In this document: positions 1 through 7,240 of the stretch, piece by piece | How positions within the stretch are numbered: position 1 is the first letter of the stretch | Layout: each line of letters opens with the position of its first letter | NCBI GenBank assembly: GCA_021160245.1 | Contig: JAGHCW010000102.1 | Location: 1 to 10,200 of the forward strand | Length of the DNA: 10,200 nt | Direction of reading: 5' to 3' | Origin: a bacterium | Lineage (GTDB): Bacteria > B130-G9 | Translations under genes and position numbers: made by a program | Notes under the pieces: model-generated | Databases searched by the model: none | Seen by the model: only the letters and a program-made list of their open reading frames with translations | What the model was told of the DNA's origin: nothing

Positions 1-1250
1 CCTCGGTTCTTGTCAAAGCAATTGTGGGCAGCCTGCGCCATCTCTCGACGTTTGTCCGGCGAGGAGAGCAACTTGGAGAGCGTATCGACGAGTTCTTTTC
101 CGTTCGCCACTTGAATTGCCGCGCCCGAGGAGAGAAGGACCTGGGCCACTTGTCTGAAGTTCTGCATGTTAGGCCCAAAGACGACGGGAACGCCGGACGA
201 TGCGGGCTCCAGCGGGTTTTGTCCGCCCGGAGCATCATCACAGAGGCTCTTCCCCACAAACGCGACCTGCGCGATCTTGTAGGCCTTTACGAGCTCTCCG
301 ATCGTGTCCAAGATCAAGAGATCGAAAGGTCCGCCGGAACCCGGGCCATTACTTCTCTGAGCAAAGGCAATGCCTCTCTCCCCAGCGAGTTTGGCTATCT
401 CGGCGCCCCTCCCGACGTGCCTGGGCGCGATGATCATCGCCAGGTTAGGATGTTGGCGTCGCAGCTCCTGGAATGCCGTCACAAGAATCTCCTCCTCGCC
501 GGGGTGGGTGCTGCCGGCGACAACGACCGCCCGTTGGCCACCGATGCCGAAGTCCAGTATTGCCTCTGCAATCTCCGTTTCGGATGGCTGTTGTTGTGGA
601 ACGTCGAACTTCACGGTTCCGGCTACGTTCAGAATCTCAAGAGGCGCTCCGAGGCTGAGCATTCTGTCCCGGTCCGCCTCAGTCTGAACCAGTATCGCAG
701 AAAACATTGAAAGAAGCTTTCTTATCATTGGTCTGATCAGCCTGTAGCGACCGATAGATTTGTCGGAGATACGGCCATTGCAGAGGGCAAGCGGAATGCC
801 CACCTTCGCCGCCTCATTTATGAAGTTTGGCCAAAGCTCCGTCTCGGCAATGATAACGCAGCAGGGATCGACTAGCCTGAGAAAGCGGCGGACAATGAAG
901 GACAGATCGAACGGGAAATAGACCGTTGTGACGTCCGGACCCAGTGTGTCTTTCGCGTGTTCCTGACCCGTAATTGTGATGGTAGAGAGCACGATTGGCA
1001 GATGGACGTCATCTAATGCCTCGATGATTCGCTTTGCGACGCCAACCTCCCCAACCGAGACCGCGTGAATGAATATCGGCCTCTTGGGAAGTGCTTTTAG
1101 CGCGGCTTTGGTCTTTTTGTCAAAGAACGTCAGCCTGGGGATGAAGTTGATTCTGTATTTCGCGGTGAAGAGGACGATGGGAATTATGATTGGAGACAGA
1201 AGAAGCAGAGCGATCGGGAGTAGTGAGTTGTATATGAGCAATAGAAACAA
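1..1250 (-). CDS. waaA: 3-deoxy-D-manno-octulosonic acid (Kdo) transferase, 3' end cut by window edge
   Basis: WaaA transfers Kdo from CMP-Kdo to the lipid A precursor at the inner face of the inner membrane (GT-B fold, family GT30). The reading frame is open from 1250 to the left edge, giving 416 codons. The family is usually about 420-430 residues, so only the last few are missing. The N-terminus is a hydrophobic anchor (residues 2-28). The conserved HAVSVGE motif ends at Glu68, the position of the catalytic base in characterised WaaA. ETELWPN is at 136-142, AGSTHPGEE at 245-253, APRH at 275-278, and the sugar-nucleotide motif GGQNPLEPA at 342-350, where most homologues have GGHNPLE. There is no ATG near the start. 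The best start is TTG at 1250, which gives MFLLLIYNSLLP, like known WaaA N-termini. It lies 30 nt downstream of the DUF374 stop codon with only a weak AGGG ribosome-binding site. The frame is closed upstream by TAG at 1263-1265. Last gene of the minus-strand operon in view. Confidence 0.93.
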   Translation of the reverse strand, partial: MFLLLIYNSLLPIALLLLSPIIIPIVLFTAKYRINFIPRLTFFDKKTKAALKALPKRPIFIHAVSVGEVGVAKRIIEALDDVHLPIVLSTITITGQEHAKDTLGPDVTTVYFPFDLSFIVRRFLRLVDPCCVIIAETELWPNFINEAAKVGIPLALCNGRISDKSIGRYRLIRPMIRKLLSMFSAILVQTEADRDRMLSLGAPLEILNVAGTVKFDVPQQQPSETEIAEAILDFGIGGQRAVVVAGSTHPGEEEILVTAFQELRRQHPNLAMIIAPRHVGRGAEIAKLAGERGIAFAQRSNGPGSGGPFDLLILDTIGELVKAYKIAQVAFVGKSLCDDAPGGQNPLEPASSGVPVVFGPNMQNFRQVAQVLLSSGAAIQVANGKELVDTLSKLLSSPDKRREMAQAAHNCFDKNR

Positions 1251-1280
1251 GGCCTGACTACCCTAGCGCCGCTTTGCGTC

Positions 1281-1934
1281 TCATCGGACAATCTCCTCTG
1301 CGCGTTGAGTTATCTCTATTAGTCGGCGCTGAAGCTCCTCTCGTAGGGAGTCCATCATCTCGTCGTCCGCGTCGCTCGGAACGTTTATGGCCTCGCCGGC
1401 AAGAAAGATGCCTCGACTAAACGGAGCGGGCAATATGAAATTATCCCAGCTTTTGAATTCTTTGCGCCTTGAGCAAGCGTACGTGACGGGGAAGATGGGT
1501 GCCGAAGTGGCCTTCCCGAGGGCAATGGCGCCCATTCTCACCTGCCATTTGGGACCCCGCGGGCCATCAGGTGTAATCGCTATGCTGCCACCGCCCTCAA
1601 TCACTTTGACCATCTGCCTGAATCCGCTTGCCCCGCCTCTTGTGGCTGAACCTCGCACGGATGGCATGCCAAAATGCGCGACCGTTCTGCTTATCAGCTC
1701 GCCGTCCCTGTGGTTGCTGATAAGAACGTGAGGCAGCTTGCTGTCACGAATGAAGGGCATCATCAGAAGCCGCTGATGCCACAGGGCGAAGATCGAGGGA
1801 AGACCTTTGTCCCAACGCTCCCTTATCTCCTCATAGCCCTCATCTTTGAACCGCATCGTCCCCTTGAGCGCCTTGACGAATAGGCTTATCAGAAGAGGCG
1901 TAGTGGCGAGGACAAAACGGTTATTAAGTCGCAT
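1281..1934 (-). CDS. DUF374 family protein, lysophospholipid-acyltransferase-like
   Basis: 217 residues, the usual size for DUF374 proteins (PF04028), which belong to the glycerolipid/lipid A acyltransferase superfamily and are often encoded next to waaA. The family is thought to act on lipid A or another membrane lipid at the inner membrane; the substrate is not established, so that role is inferred. Visible motifs are an N-terminal hydrophobic segment (about 8-22), ALWHQRLLMMPF (50-61), the HxxxxE-like core NHRDGE (74-79), RGSATRGG (94-101) and TPDGPRGP (121-128), then a hydrophobic FPVTYA segment (148-153). The ATG at 1934 is preceded by AAAAGG nine bases upstream, and the N-terminus MRLNNRF is typical. 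The stop TGA overlaps an ATG (ATGA), but that ATG reads only eight codons before a stop and is not the waaA start. Confidence 0.9.
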   Translation of the reverse strand: MRLNNRFVLATTPLLISLFVKALKGTMRFKDEGYEEIRERWDKGLPSIFALWHQRLLMMPFIRDSKLPHVLISNHRDGELISRTVAHFGMPSVRGSATRGGASGFRQMVKVIEGGGSIAITPDGPRGPKWQVRMGAIALGKATSAPIFPVTYACSRRKEFKSWDNFILPAPFSRGIFLAGEAINVPSDADDEMMDSLREELQRRLIEITQRAEEIVR

Positions 1935-1967
1935 ATTCTTTGACCTTTTCCGAAGGGCTATCTGCCG

Positions 1968-2117
1968 CTAGGAAGCGACCATGTCGATAATGGTTCCGGT
2001 ATCGGCCGGAATGGAGTCGTGGCGCCTAATGTCGTCCATGACTTCGAAATCCCGCTCGGTCGTCTTGCCGAGTATCCTAGTTCTCAATAGAGCTGTAGGG
2101 AATCGACGACTAGACAT
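1968..2117 (-). CDS. possible small ORF of 49 codons, unknown function
   Basis: An ATG at 2117, overlapping the last eight bases of the homocysteine methyltransferase gene, opens a frame of 49 codons that ends in TAG at 1968-1970, 33 nt before the DUF374 start. The product begins MSSRRFPTALLRTRIL and has a polar, acidic and basic second half ending in IIDMVAS. I do not recognise a family. From about codon 13 onward the codon use (GGC, AAG, ACG, GAG, GAC, ACC) resembles neighbouring genes, while the first dozen codons do not. The ribosome-binding site is weak (GGTGGCGG). It fills an otherwise gene-free 175-nt gap in a tightly packed operon, which is the main reason to list it. It could equally be untranslated spacer or the decayed remnant of a longer gene. 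Confidence 0.35.
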   Translation of the reverse strand: MSSRRFPTALLRTRILGKTTERDFEVMDDIRRHDSIPADTGTIIDMVAS

Positions 2118-3048
2118 GCCCGCCACCGATTGGCCCCGGAGACCGCTGCACGAGCTTCTTCTTCAGATGACGAATGTGCTCGGGTGTCGTGCCGCAGCAG
2201 CCGCCGATTATCGAGGCGCCCGCATCGAAGAGCTTCTCAGCCTCGGTCGCAAACTCATCCGGCGTCTGGTCATAGACCGTCTGCTCATTCACCATTTTGG
2301 GGAAGCCAGCGTTTGGATACGCTACGATCGGCAGTTTGGTCTTGGCCCGGTAGGACTCGACCACCCTCAGCATGTCTCTGGCGCCGGTGCCGCAGTTCGT
2401 GCCGACGCCCTGAAGATCGATCTTCTGATTCTCGATCATCACAACGAAGTCCGCCGGGCTGGTTCCCATCATCGTCCGCGGACCGTGAGGCGTCGGGTCG
2501 AACGTGAGGTTGACAAACACCGGAAGCTTTGCGTCCACAGCTTTTGCGGCCCCAGCTGCGATAAGCGCCTCCTCTGGGGAGAGCATAGTCTCCACGATGA
2601 CAGCGTCCACGCCCCCGGACACGAGCGCCTCGGTCTGCCTTTTGAAGTGCTGATGCAGGTCTGAAGCGGAGGCGGCTCCAAGCGGCTCCAGCAGCTCGCC
2701 AGTGGGGCCGATACCGCCGAAGATGAAGGCCGTTTTGTCCTTCCCGGCCAAGTTCCGGGCCTCACAAGCCAAAATCGCCCCGGCTCGGTTTATCTCCTCG
2801 GTTTTCTCCTCAATGCCGAACATGGCGAGCTTCTTCGGCGAGGCGCCGAATGTATTTGTAACGATTATATCCGCCCCGGCCTTGAGATAACCTTTATGAA
2901 CCTCGCGAATGCGGTCGGGATGCTTGATATTCCAGAGCTCCGGGCACTCGCCCAGGCCCAGTCCGAGCTGTTGAAGCATTGTGCCCATCGCGCCGTCAAG
3001 CACCAGAGGAGAATCGCCACCGAGTGCCGAAAGAAGCCTATTGCTCAA
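2110..3048 (-). CDS. homocysteine S-methyltransferase (MetH N-terminal domain type)
   Basis: 312 residues forming one homocysteine-binding TIM barrel (PF02574). It transfers a methyl group to the zinc-activated thiol of homocysteine to give methionine in the cytoplasm. Seen directly are the N-terminal LDGAMGTMLQ motif (17-26), the barrel motif TNTFGAS (64-70), the first zinc ligand Cys219 in GTNCGTG, and the paired ligands Cys284-Cys285 in GGCCGTTPEHI. All three zinc cysteines are present, so it should be active. The closest resemblance is to the first module of cobalamin-dependent methionine synthase rather than to the betaine or S-methylmethionine enzymes. The start is TTG at 3048, ten bases after AAGGAG, and it overlaps the end of the corrinoid-protein gene by 11 bases. 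That suggests translational coupling and a shared methyl-transfer job. No pterin-binding or S-adenosylmethionine reactivation domain is fused to it or found nearby. Confidence 0.9.
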   Translation of the reverse strand: MSNRLLSALGGDSPLVLDGAMGTMLQQLGLGLGECPELWNIKHPDRIREVHKGYLKAGADIIVTNTFGASPKKLAMFGIEEKTEEINRAGAILACEARNLAGKDKTAFIFGGIGPTGELLEPLGAASASDLHQHFKRQTEALVSGGVDAVIVETMLSPEEALIAAGAAKAVDAKLPVFVNLTFDPTPHGPRTMMGTSPADFVVMIENQKIDLQGVGTNCGTGARDMLRVVESYRAKTKLPIVAYPNAGFPKMVNEQTVYDQTPDEFATEAEKLFDAGASIIGGCCGTTPEHIRHLKKKLVQRSPGPIGGGHV

Positions 3049-3673
3049 GATGAAGTAACTCCTTTACCTTTTGCACGGCGCCGGTTGCCTCGTCCGCATA
3101 ACCGTCCGCGCCTATGGAATTTGCATAATCCTGTGTTACGGGGGCGCCACCTACTATGACATGCACTTGATCGCGCAAACCCGCCTCTTCCAGCAGCTCA
3201 ATCGTGCGCTTCATCTGAGGCATTGATGTTGTGATCAGCGATGACAGGCCAATAATCGAGGCGCCGTTTTCTTTCGCCGCCTCGATGAAACGTTCGGGGG
3301 CAACATCTCGGCCCAAGTTGAGAACCTCAAAGCCCGCGCCCTCAAGCATCATCCCGACAACGTTCTTGCCGATGTCGTGCAGGTCTCCAAGAACAGTGCC
3401 GATTACTACTTTGCCCAAGGGCTGAACGTCCGACTTGGTGAGGAGCGGCTTGAGTATGTTTGTGGCTGAGGTCATGGCTCTGGCTGAGAAGAGGACCTCG
3501 GGGATAAATATCTCTTTCGCCTGGAAACGGCTCCCCACAATGTTCATTCCCGCCATCATAGTGTCAAGAATCGATTTGGGCGATTCCTCATTCGATAGCT
3601 CGCCCTTTACTAGATCACAGAGCTCCTTCTCCTGCCCTGCGATAAGGGCTGTTTTTATACTCTCTTCGTTCAC
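3038..3673 (-). CDS. corrinoid (cobalamin)-binding methyl-carrier protein
   Basis: 211 residues from the chosen GTG start. It has a helical cap domain of the methionine-synthase type (about 1-82) followed by a Rossmann-like B12-binding domain (about 86-205). The base-off/His-on signature DLHDIG is at 97-102, with His99 as the predicted lower cobalt ligand. It is followed by LSSLITTSM (the SxL motif) and VIVGGAPVT (the GG motif). This architecture matches the MtbC/MttC-like corrinoid proteins and the middle of MetH, which carry a methyl group between a donor methyltransferase and an acceptor methyltransferase. The overlapping homocysteine methyltransferase is the likely acceptor-side partner; the donor enzyme is not in the window. 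A TTG at 3694 would add seven residues, but GTG at 3673 has GGGAG seven bases upstream and gives the family-like start MNEESIKTAL. Confidence 0.9.
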   Translation of the reverse strand: MNEESIKTALIAGQEKELCDLVKGELSNEESPKSILDTMMAGMNIVGSRFQAKEIFIPEVLFSARAMTSATNILKPLLTKSDVQPLGKVVIGTVLGDLHDIGKNVVGMMLEGAGFEVLNLGRDVAPERFIEAAKENGASIIGLSSLITTSMPQMKRTIELLEEAGLRDQVHVIVGGAPVTQDYANSIGADGYADEATGAVQKVKELLHLEQ

Positions 3674-3718
3674 AAAATTTCTCCCGTTGACCAATTAAAC
3701 ATTCTCACCTCACAAAAA

Positions 3719-4009
3719 CTACATCGGTGTTTGCGAAAGTTTCAACTTAGAATTGAGCTGATACACGAATGCCAGTATCTCTGCGACCGCGCGGTAGAGC
3801 TCTGGAGGTATCGATTCATCCAAATCCAGCGCCATAAGCGCCTCGGCGAGGTCAGGATCCTCCCTGATGGGGATATCGTGCTTCTTGGCGATCTGAATGA
3901 TCTTCTCCGCGACAAATCCCCTCCCCTTACCGATCAGACGAGGCGCGGCTTGCGTTTTTGGCTCGTATTTTATGGCAGCAGCCTTTTTGCGTTTGCTCTT
4001 GTCTGGCAT
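3719..4009 (-). CDS. FlhB C-terminal domain-like protein (FhlB/YlqH type)
   Basis: 96 residues matching the cytoplasmic C-terminal domain of FlhB, the substrate-specificity switch of the flagellar type III export apparatus. Recognisable segments are AAIKYEPKTQAAPRLIGKG (11-29), a helix with VAEKIIQIAKKHDIPI (33-48), REDPDLAEALMALDL (49-63) and IPPELYRAVAEILAFVYQL (67-85). The order and spacing follow FlhB after its cleavage site. The membrane part and the self-cleaving NPTH motif are absent, as in the stand-alone FhlB/YlqH paralogues. The N-terminus is lysine-rich. The ATG at 4009 lies three bases after the PBP1A stop codon, so the gene is tightly linked to cell-wall synthesis rather than to flagellar genes, none of which are visible here. 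A flagellar role, a peptidoglycan-linked role or a relict state are all possible. Confidence 0.85.
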   Translation of the reverse strand: MPDKSKRKKAAAIKYEPKTQAAPRLIGKGRGFVAEKIIQIAKKHDIPIREDPDLAEALMALDLDESIPPELYRAVAEILAFVYQLNSKLKLSQTPM

Positions 4010-4012
4010 CGA

Positions 4013-6358
4013 TCAGAGCCCCGCATCTATCTGCGTGAATGTGGGAAGATTCTTCGCTGTCAGCTTCGTCGGCTCGGTACCGGCTACAAAGGCCTCAAGT
4101 ATGGCGTCAGCTGTCCTATCAGTCGCAAGAAGCCCGGTCTTTGCGTCAACCATCCTAAGCACAATACCTTCCGGCCTTACATACTCTTTCACCGGCTCGT
4201 CCTTCAGAACACTCTCCATGAACTTTATCCAGATTGGAAGAGCCGCCCGAGCTCCCGATTCTTGTTTGCCCAGCGTGAGCGTCATGTCATCGAAGCCCAC
4301 CCAAGACCCCACAACAAGGTCGGAGCTGAAGCCCAAGAACCATGCGTCGGCGAAGTCGTTGCTTGTCCCTGTCTTGCCGCCGAGATTGTGCCCCAGCCTC
4401 TTCGCTCGAACACCAGTCCCACGCTGGATGACTCCCCTCAACATGTGGGTCATAACGTATGCTGTCTGCGGCGAGAGCACCTGGTCAAAACTAGGCCTGT
4501 CAGCAAAGATCTCACGCCCCTTGTGATCAGTTATTCGCTTGATGAAGACCGGGTGGAAGCGCCTGCCCCCATCCGGAAATACGCCGTATAAGCAGGTTAG
4601 CTCAAGCAAGCTCACACCGATTGAGCCCAATGCTAGCGAAGGCACCGGTTGAAGATTTGATTCTATGCCGAGTATCCGGGCATATTTCACCGCGAGATGA
4701 GGACTGATCCTGTTGATTAGATTTACAGTCGCGAGGTTCTTTGATTTCTCAAGAGCCGTTTGGAGCGTGATCGGCCCATAGACCCGCTCGCCGTAGTTCT
4801 TCGGCTTCCAGACCTTGTCAACCTCGTCTTTATAGACAGGAACGTCCAGAATTATGTCCGTCGGAACCATGCTCGTATCGATTGCAGCCGTGTAAATAAC
4901 CGGCTTGAAGGCGGACCCAGGCTGCCGCCGAGATTGTATTACTCTATTGAATTCACTGACGCCAAAGCTTCTGCCGCCAACCATTGCCTTCACGTAGCCT
5001 GTGTGAAGGTCAATAGCGACAAGCGCGCCCTCGACTATCGGCTCCTGCTCCAACCACAGGACGATCGGCATCTCGTCCTCTGATTTATACTTCGGACCGA
5101 TCATCACCTCGATCATGTCATCCGGGGCAAGGCCCAGCTCCCTGTTCGCATCGAGCGCCCATTTGAATCGCTTGGGTGGGATAATGCCCGTCAGTTCCTT
5201 GCCAAACGCGACCGCAATCCCCGTATCGCTTAACTCGGTCACCTTTGCGTATGTCTTAAGGCCGCCGCTGAGCTTATCTTTCGTGAGCGCCTCGTCAATC
5301 TGAACGCCTTCTACGGGTCCCCGAAAGCCCTGCCTTTTGTCCAATCTCCGCAGACCGTAACGAACGGCCTCCTCCGCTACCGCCTGCATCTTAAGGTCCA
5401 CTGTTGTATAGATATTGAGGCCATCCCGATAAATGACGTCCATGGCCGAGCCGCTATACAGCTTGTTCTCTGAAGCCTCATCTTCCTGCACTGCAATCTT
5501 GAAAATCTTGAGCGCAGAGCGCCTTATGTGCTCAAAGAACCAGCCACCGACAGGAATCTCCTCAATGCTCTCCCGGACGCCAACGCTGAGCGGCAAGGCG
5601 ATGTAATCCGCACACTGCTCAGAAGAGATGAGCCGCTCCTCGGCCATGCGCCTCAATGCGATGTTCCGCCGTCGAAGCGCCAGATCGGCATTCACGAACG
5701 GGGAATATCTACTGGGTGAACGAGGCAGGCCCGCGAGCATCGCGAACTGCTCAGTTGACAGGTCCTTAAGCGGCTTCTGGAAATAGACCTGCGCTGCTGC
5801 CGCAACGCCGTACGCCCCCGACCCGAAGTATATCTCATTGAGGTAATACTCCATTATCTTGTGCTTGTCGGCGAGCTCCCGCTCAATCCTGAGCGCCAGA
5901 ATCATCTCCTTGATCTTCCGAGTATAAGTCTGCTCTGGGGTCAAAAAGAGCCTGCGAGCTAGCTGCTGGGTTATAGTGCTTGCGCCTTGCTTGATACGGC
6001 GGTATCGAATGTTCGCCCAAGCCGCCCTGACAATGCCGATCCAGTCAACCCCGTGGTGATCATAGAAACGAGAATCCTCGACCGCGATAATGGCATTCTG
6101 CATCATCTCGGGAATCTCATCAATTGGTGTCCAAATCCGCCGTTCGATGAAGAACTCGTGAACCTTGTTGCCCTCATTATCATAGACTAGCGAGGCGAGG
6201 CTCGGCCTGAAATCGTTGATGATCTCAATCGAGGGCAGGTCTGATGAAAGGTTGAAATATCCCACAATCAAACCACAGAGACCCACCGCAAAGGCCACCA
6301 AGAACAGCCAGGCAATCTTGGCTATTATATGCCTTTTCTTCCTGCTCGCTTCAGGCAT
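4013..6358 (-). CDS. class A penicillin-binding protein (PBP1A family), bifunctional transglycosylase/transpeptidase
   Basis: 781 residues from ATG 6358. It polymerises lipid II into glycan strands and crosslinks peptides in the periplasm while anchored in the inner membrane. A basic N-terminus precedes one transmembrane segment (about 12-37). The GT51 domain has the catalytic EDSRFYDHHG (Glu94), the QGASTITQQLAR motif (124-135), KEM (150-152, with the second catalytic Glu151) and NEIYFGSGAYG (174-184). The transpeptidase domain has the active-site SAFK (Ser482), SKN (539-541) and KTGTS (662-666). All key residues are present, and the length suits PBP1A. An OB-like insertion of about 130 residues lies between the two domains. 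A TTG at 6367, overlapping the mreC stop and closer to a GAGAGA ribosome-binding site, would add three residues; the choice is uncertain. The gene directly follows mreC, where mreD or mrdA would usually be. Confidence 0.95.
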   Translation of the reverse strand: MPEASRKKRHIIAKIAWLFLVAFAVGLCGLIVGYFNLSSDLPSIEIINDFRPSLASLVYDNEGNKVHEFFIERRIWTPIDEIPEMMQNAIIAVEDSRFYDHHGVDWIGIVRAAWANIRYRRIKQGASTITQQLARRLFLTPEQTYTRKIKEMILALRIERELADKHKIMEYYLNEIYFGSGAYGVAAAAQVYFQKPLKDLSTEQFAMLAGLPRSPSRYSPFVNADLALRRRNIALRRMAEERLISSEQCADYIALPLSVGVRESIEEIPVGGWFFEHIRRSALKIFKIAVQEDEASENKLYSGSAMDVIYRDGLNIYTTVDLKMQAVAEEAVRYGLRRLDKRQGFRGPVEGVQIDEALTKDKLSGGLKTYAKVTELSDTGIAVAFGKELTGIIPPKRFKWALDANRELGLAPDDMIEVMIGPKYKSEDEMPIVLWLEQEPIVEGALVAIDLHTGYVKAMVGGRSFGVSEFNRVIQSRRQPGSAFKPVIYTAAIDTSMVPTDIILDVPVYKDEVDKVWKPKNYGERVYGPITLQTALEKSKNLATVNLINRISPHLAVKYARILGIESNLQPVPSLALGSIGVSLLELTCLYGVFPDGGRRFHPVFIKRITDHKGREIFADRPSFDQVLSPQTAYVMTHMLRGVIQRGTGVRAKRLGHNLGGKTGTSNDFADAWFLGFSSDLVVGSWVGFDDMTLTLGKQESGARAALPIWIKFMESVLKDEPVKEYVRPEGIVLRMVDAKTGLLATDRTADAILEAFVAGTEPTKLTAKNLPTFTQIDAGL

Positions 6359-6360
6359 CG

Positions 6361-7215
6361 TTACCAATTCTCTCTCTTCAAGGCCTCGAGCTCATCCTTT
6401 CGCTCCGCCATCAGAACAAATACCTCTTCTAAATGCAGGACGTTTATGAACGTGGAGATGCTACAGCTTTTTGTCAGCGCTCCCTTCTTCTTAACAACTG
6501 AGCGCACCTTTCCGACCCTAAGTCCCTTGGGAAATATCCCGCCGAAGCCGGAGCTTATCACCGTGTCCCCCGGCTTCAAGTCCGCCTCAGCGTCGATATA
6601 GACCATTTCACAGATATTGCTCCCGTTGCCCTGGAGTATCCCCGCGGCCCTGGAACGCTGCACGAGAACCGCAATGCTGCTCCTTGCGTCGGTCAAAAGC
6701 TGAACCCTTGCCGTGCGCGCCGAGACCTTTATGACCTTGCCCGCTATGCCGCTGTACGTTGTCACCGGCATGTTGATGCTCACGCCGTCTCTTGAGCCCC
6801 GGTCTATGAAGACGCTGCTGAAGAATCTCGAGGGGTCAACGCCGATTACGGAACAGACCAGTAGATCATAGCGCATCGACTCCTCAAGGTTAACTATCCT
6901 CCTCAACCGCTTGTTCTGTATCTGCTCCTCGATCAAACTTGTGTTCTGAGCCTCGAGCCTAGACACTCTCCGGCGCAATCGCTTATTGTCCCGGTTTGTG
7001 TTCACTAGGTTGATGTAGTCGTCAATAGCATTGGAGAAGAATCCATAAACCCCAACGGAGGCAGACTGGAATGGTCCGATGATTGCCATGATGCCCTTCT
7101 CAATTATGAGCGTCTTCTCCGGATTACGCATATCGAGCGACATCAAGTAAATGGATATCGTGATCAATGAGACCAGCAACAGAGGCGTCTGGTGTCTCCC
7201 AATAAAACCGGTCAT
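6361..7215 (-). CDS. mreC: rod shape-determining protein MreC
   Basis: 284 residues. MreC is a bitopic inner-membrane protein whose periplasmic part scaffolds the elongation machinery and activates PBP2/RodA. Seen here are a short cytoplasmic N-terminus, one transmembrane segment (about 11-27), a long charged coiled coil (about 70-113, rich in Arg, Glu, Leu and Gln) and the two-lobed beta domain (about 118-272). The beta domain has the family motifs FIDRGSRDGV (136-145), GIAGKVI (156-162), TDARSSIAV (175-183) and PGDTVISSGFGGIFPKGL (215-232). The open frame extends upstream to TTG 7260 inside mreB, but ATG 7215 is preferred: it has CGGAGG eight bases upstream and starts MTGFIGRHQ just before the membrane helix. 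With that start there are 25 bases between the mreB stop and mreC. Confidence 0.95.
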   Translation of the reverse strand: MTGFIGRHQTPLLLVSLITISIYLMSLDMRNPEKTLIIEKGIMAIIGPFQSASVGVYGFFSNAIDDYINLVNTNRDNKRLRRRVSRLEAQNTSLIEEQIQNKRLRRIVNLEESMRYDLLVCSVIGVDPSRFFSSVFIDRGSRDGVSINMPVTTYSGIAGKVIKVSARTARVQLLTDARSSIAVLVQRSRAAGILQGNGSNICEMVYIDAEADLKPGDTVISSGFGGIFPKGLRVGKVRSVVKKKGALTKSCSISTFINVLHLEEVFVLMAERKDELEALKRENW

Positions 7216-7240
7216 CAGAAAGGCCTCCGAATGCTTGAGG

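Noticed and set aside
24-710. Plus-strand open frame of 228 codons at the left edge
   Set aside because: It is antisense to the conserved WaaA C-terminal half and has no recognisable motif.
1047-1050. Apparent loss of the catalytic glutamate in WaaA (Pro in place of Glu in the GERxG region)
   Set aside because: The catalytic base of WaaA is the Glu in the VSVGE motif, which is intact at residue 68. The N-terminal GERxG position is not the catalytic one.
1994-2011. Perfect 6-bp inverted repeat TTCCGG/CCGGAA as a possible operon terminator
   Set aside because: No U tract follows on the minus strand, the stem is short, and downstream genes appear to continue the operon.
1981-2664. Plus-strand open frame of 227 codons
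   Set aside because: It is antisense to the homocysteine methyltransferase including its zinc-ligand region, and its arginine/histidine-rich translation looks like a shadow.
3731-4591. Long plus-strand open frame (286 codons)
   Set aside because: It runs antisense through the FlhB-like gene and the PBP1A C-terminus, both of which have clear family motifs. Its translation resembles no family.
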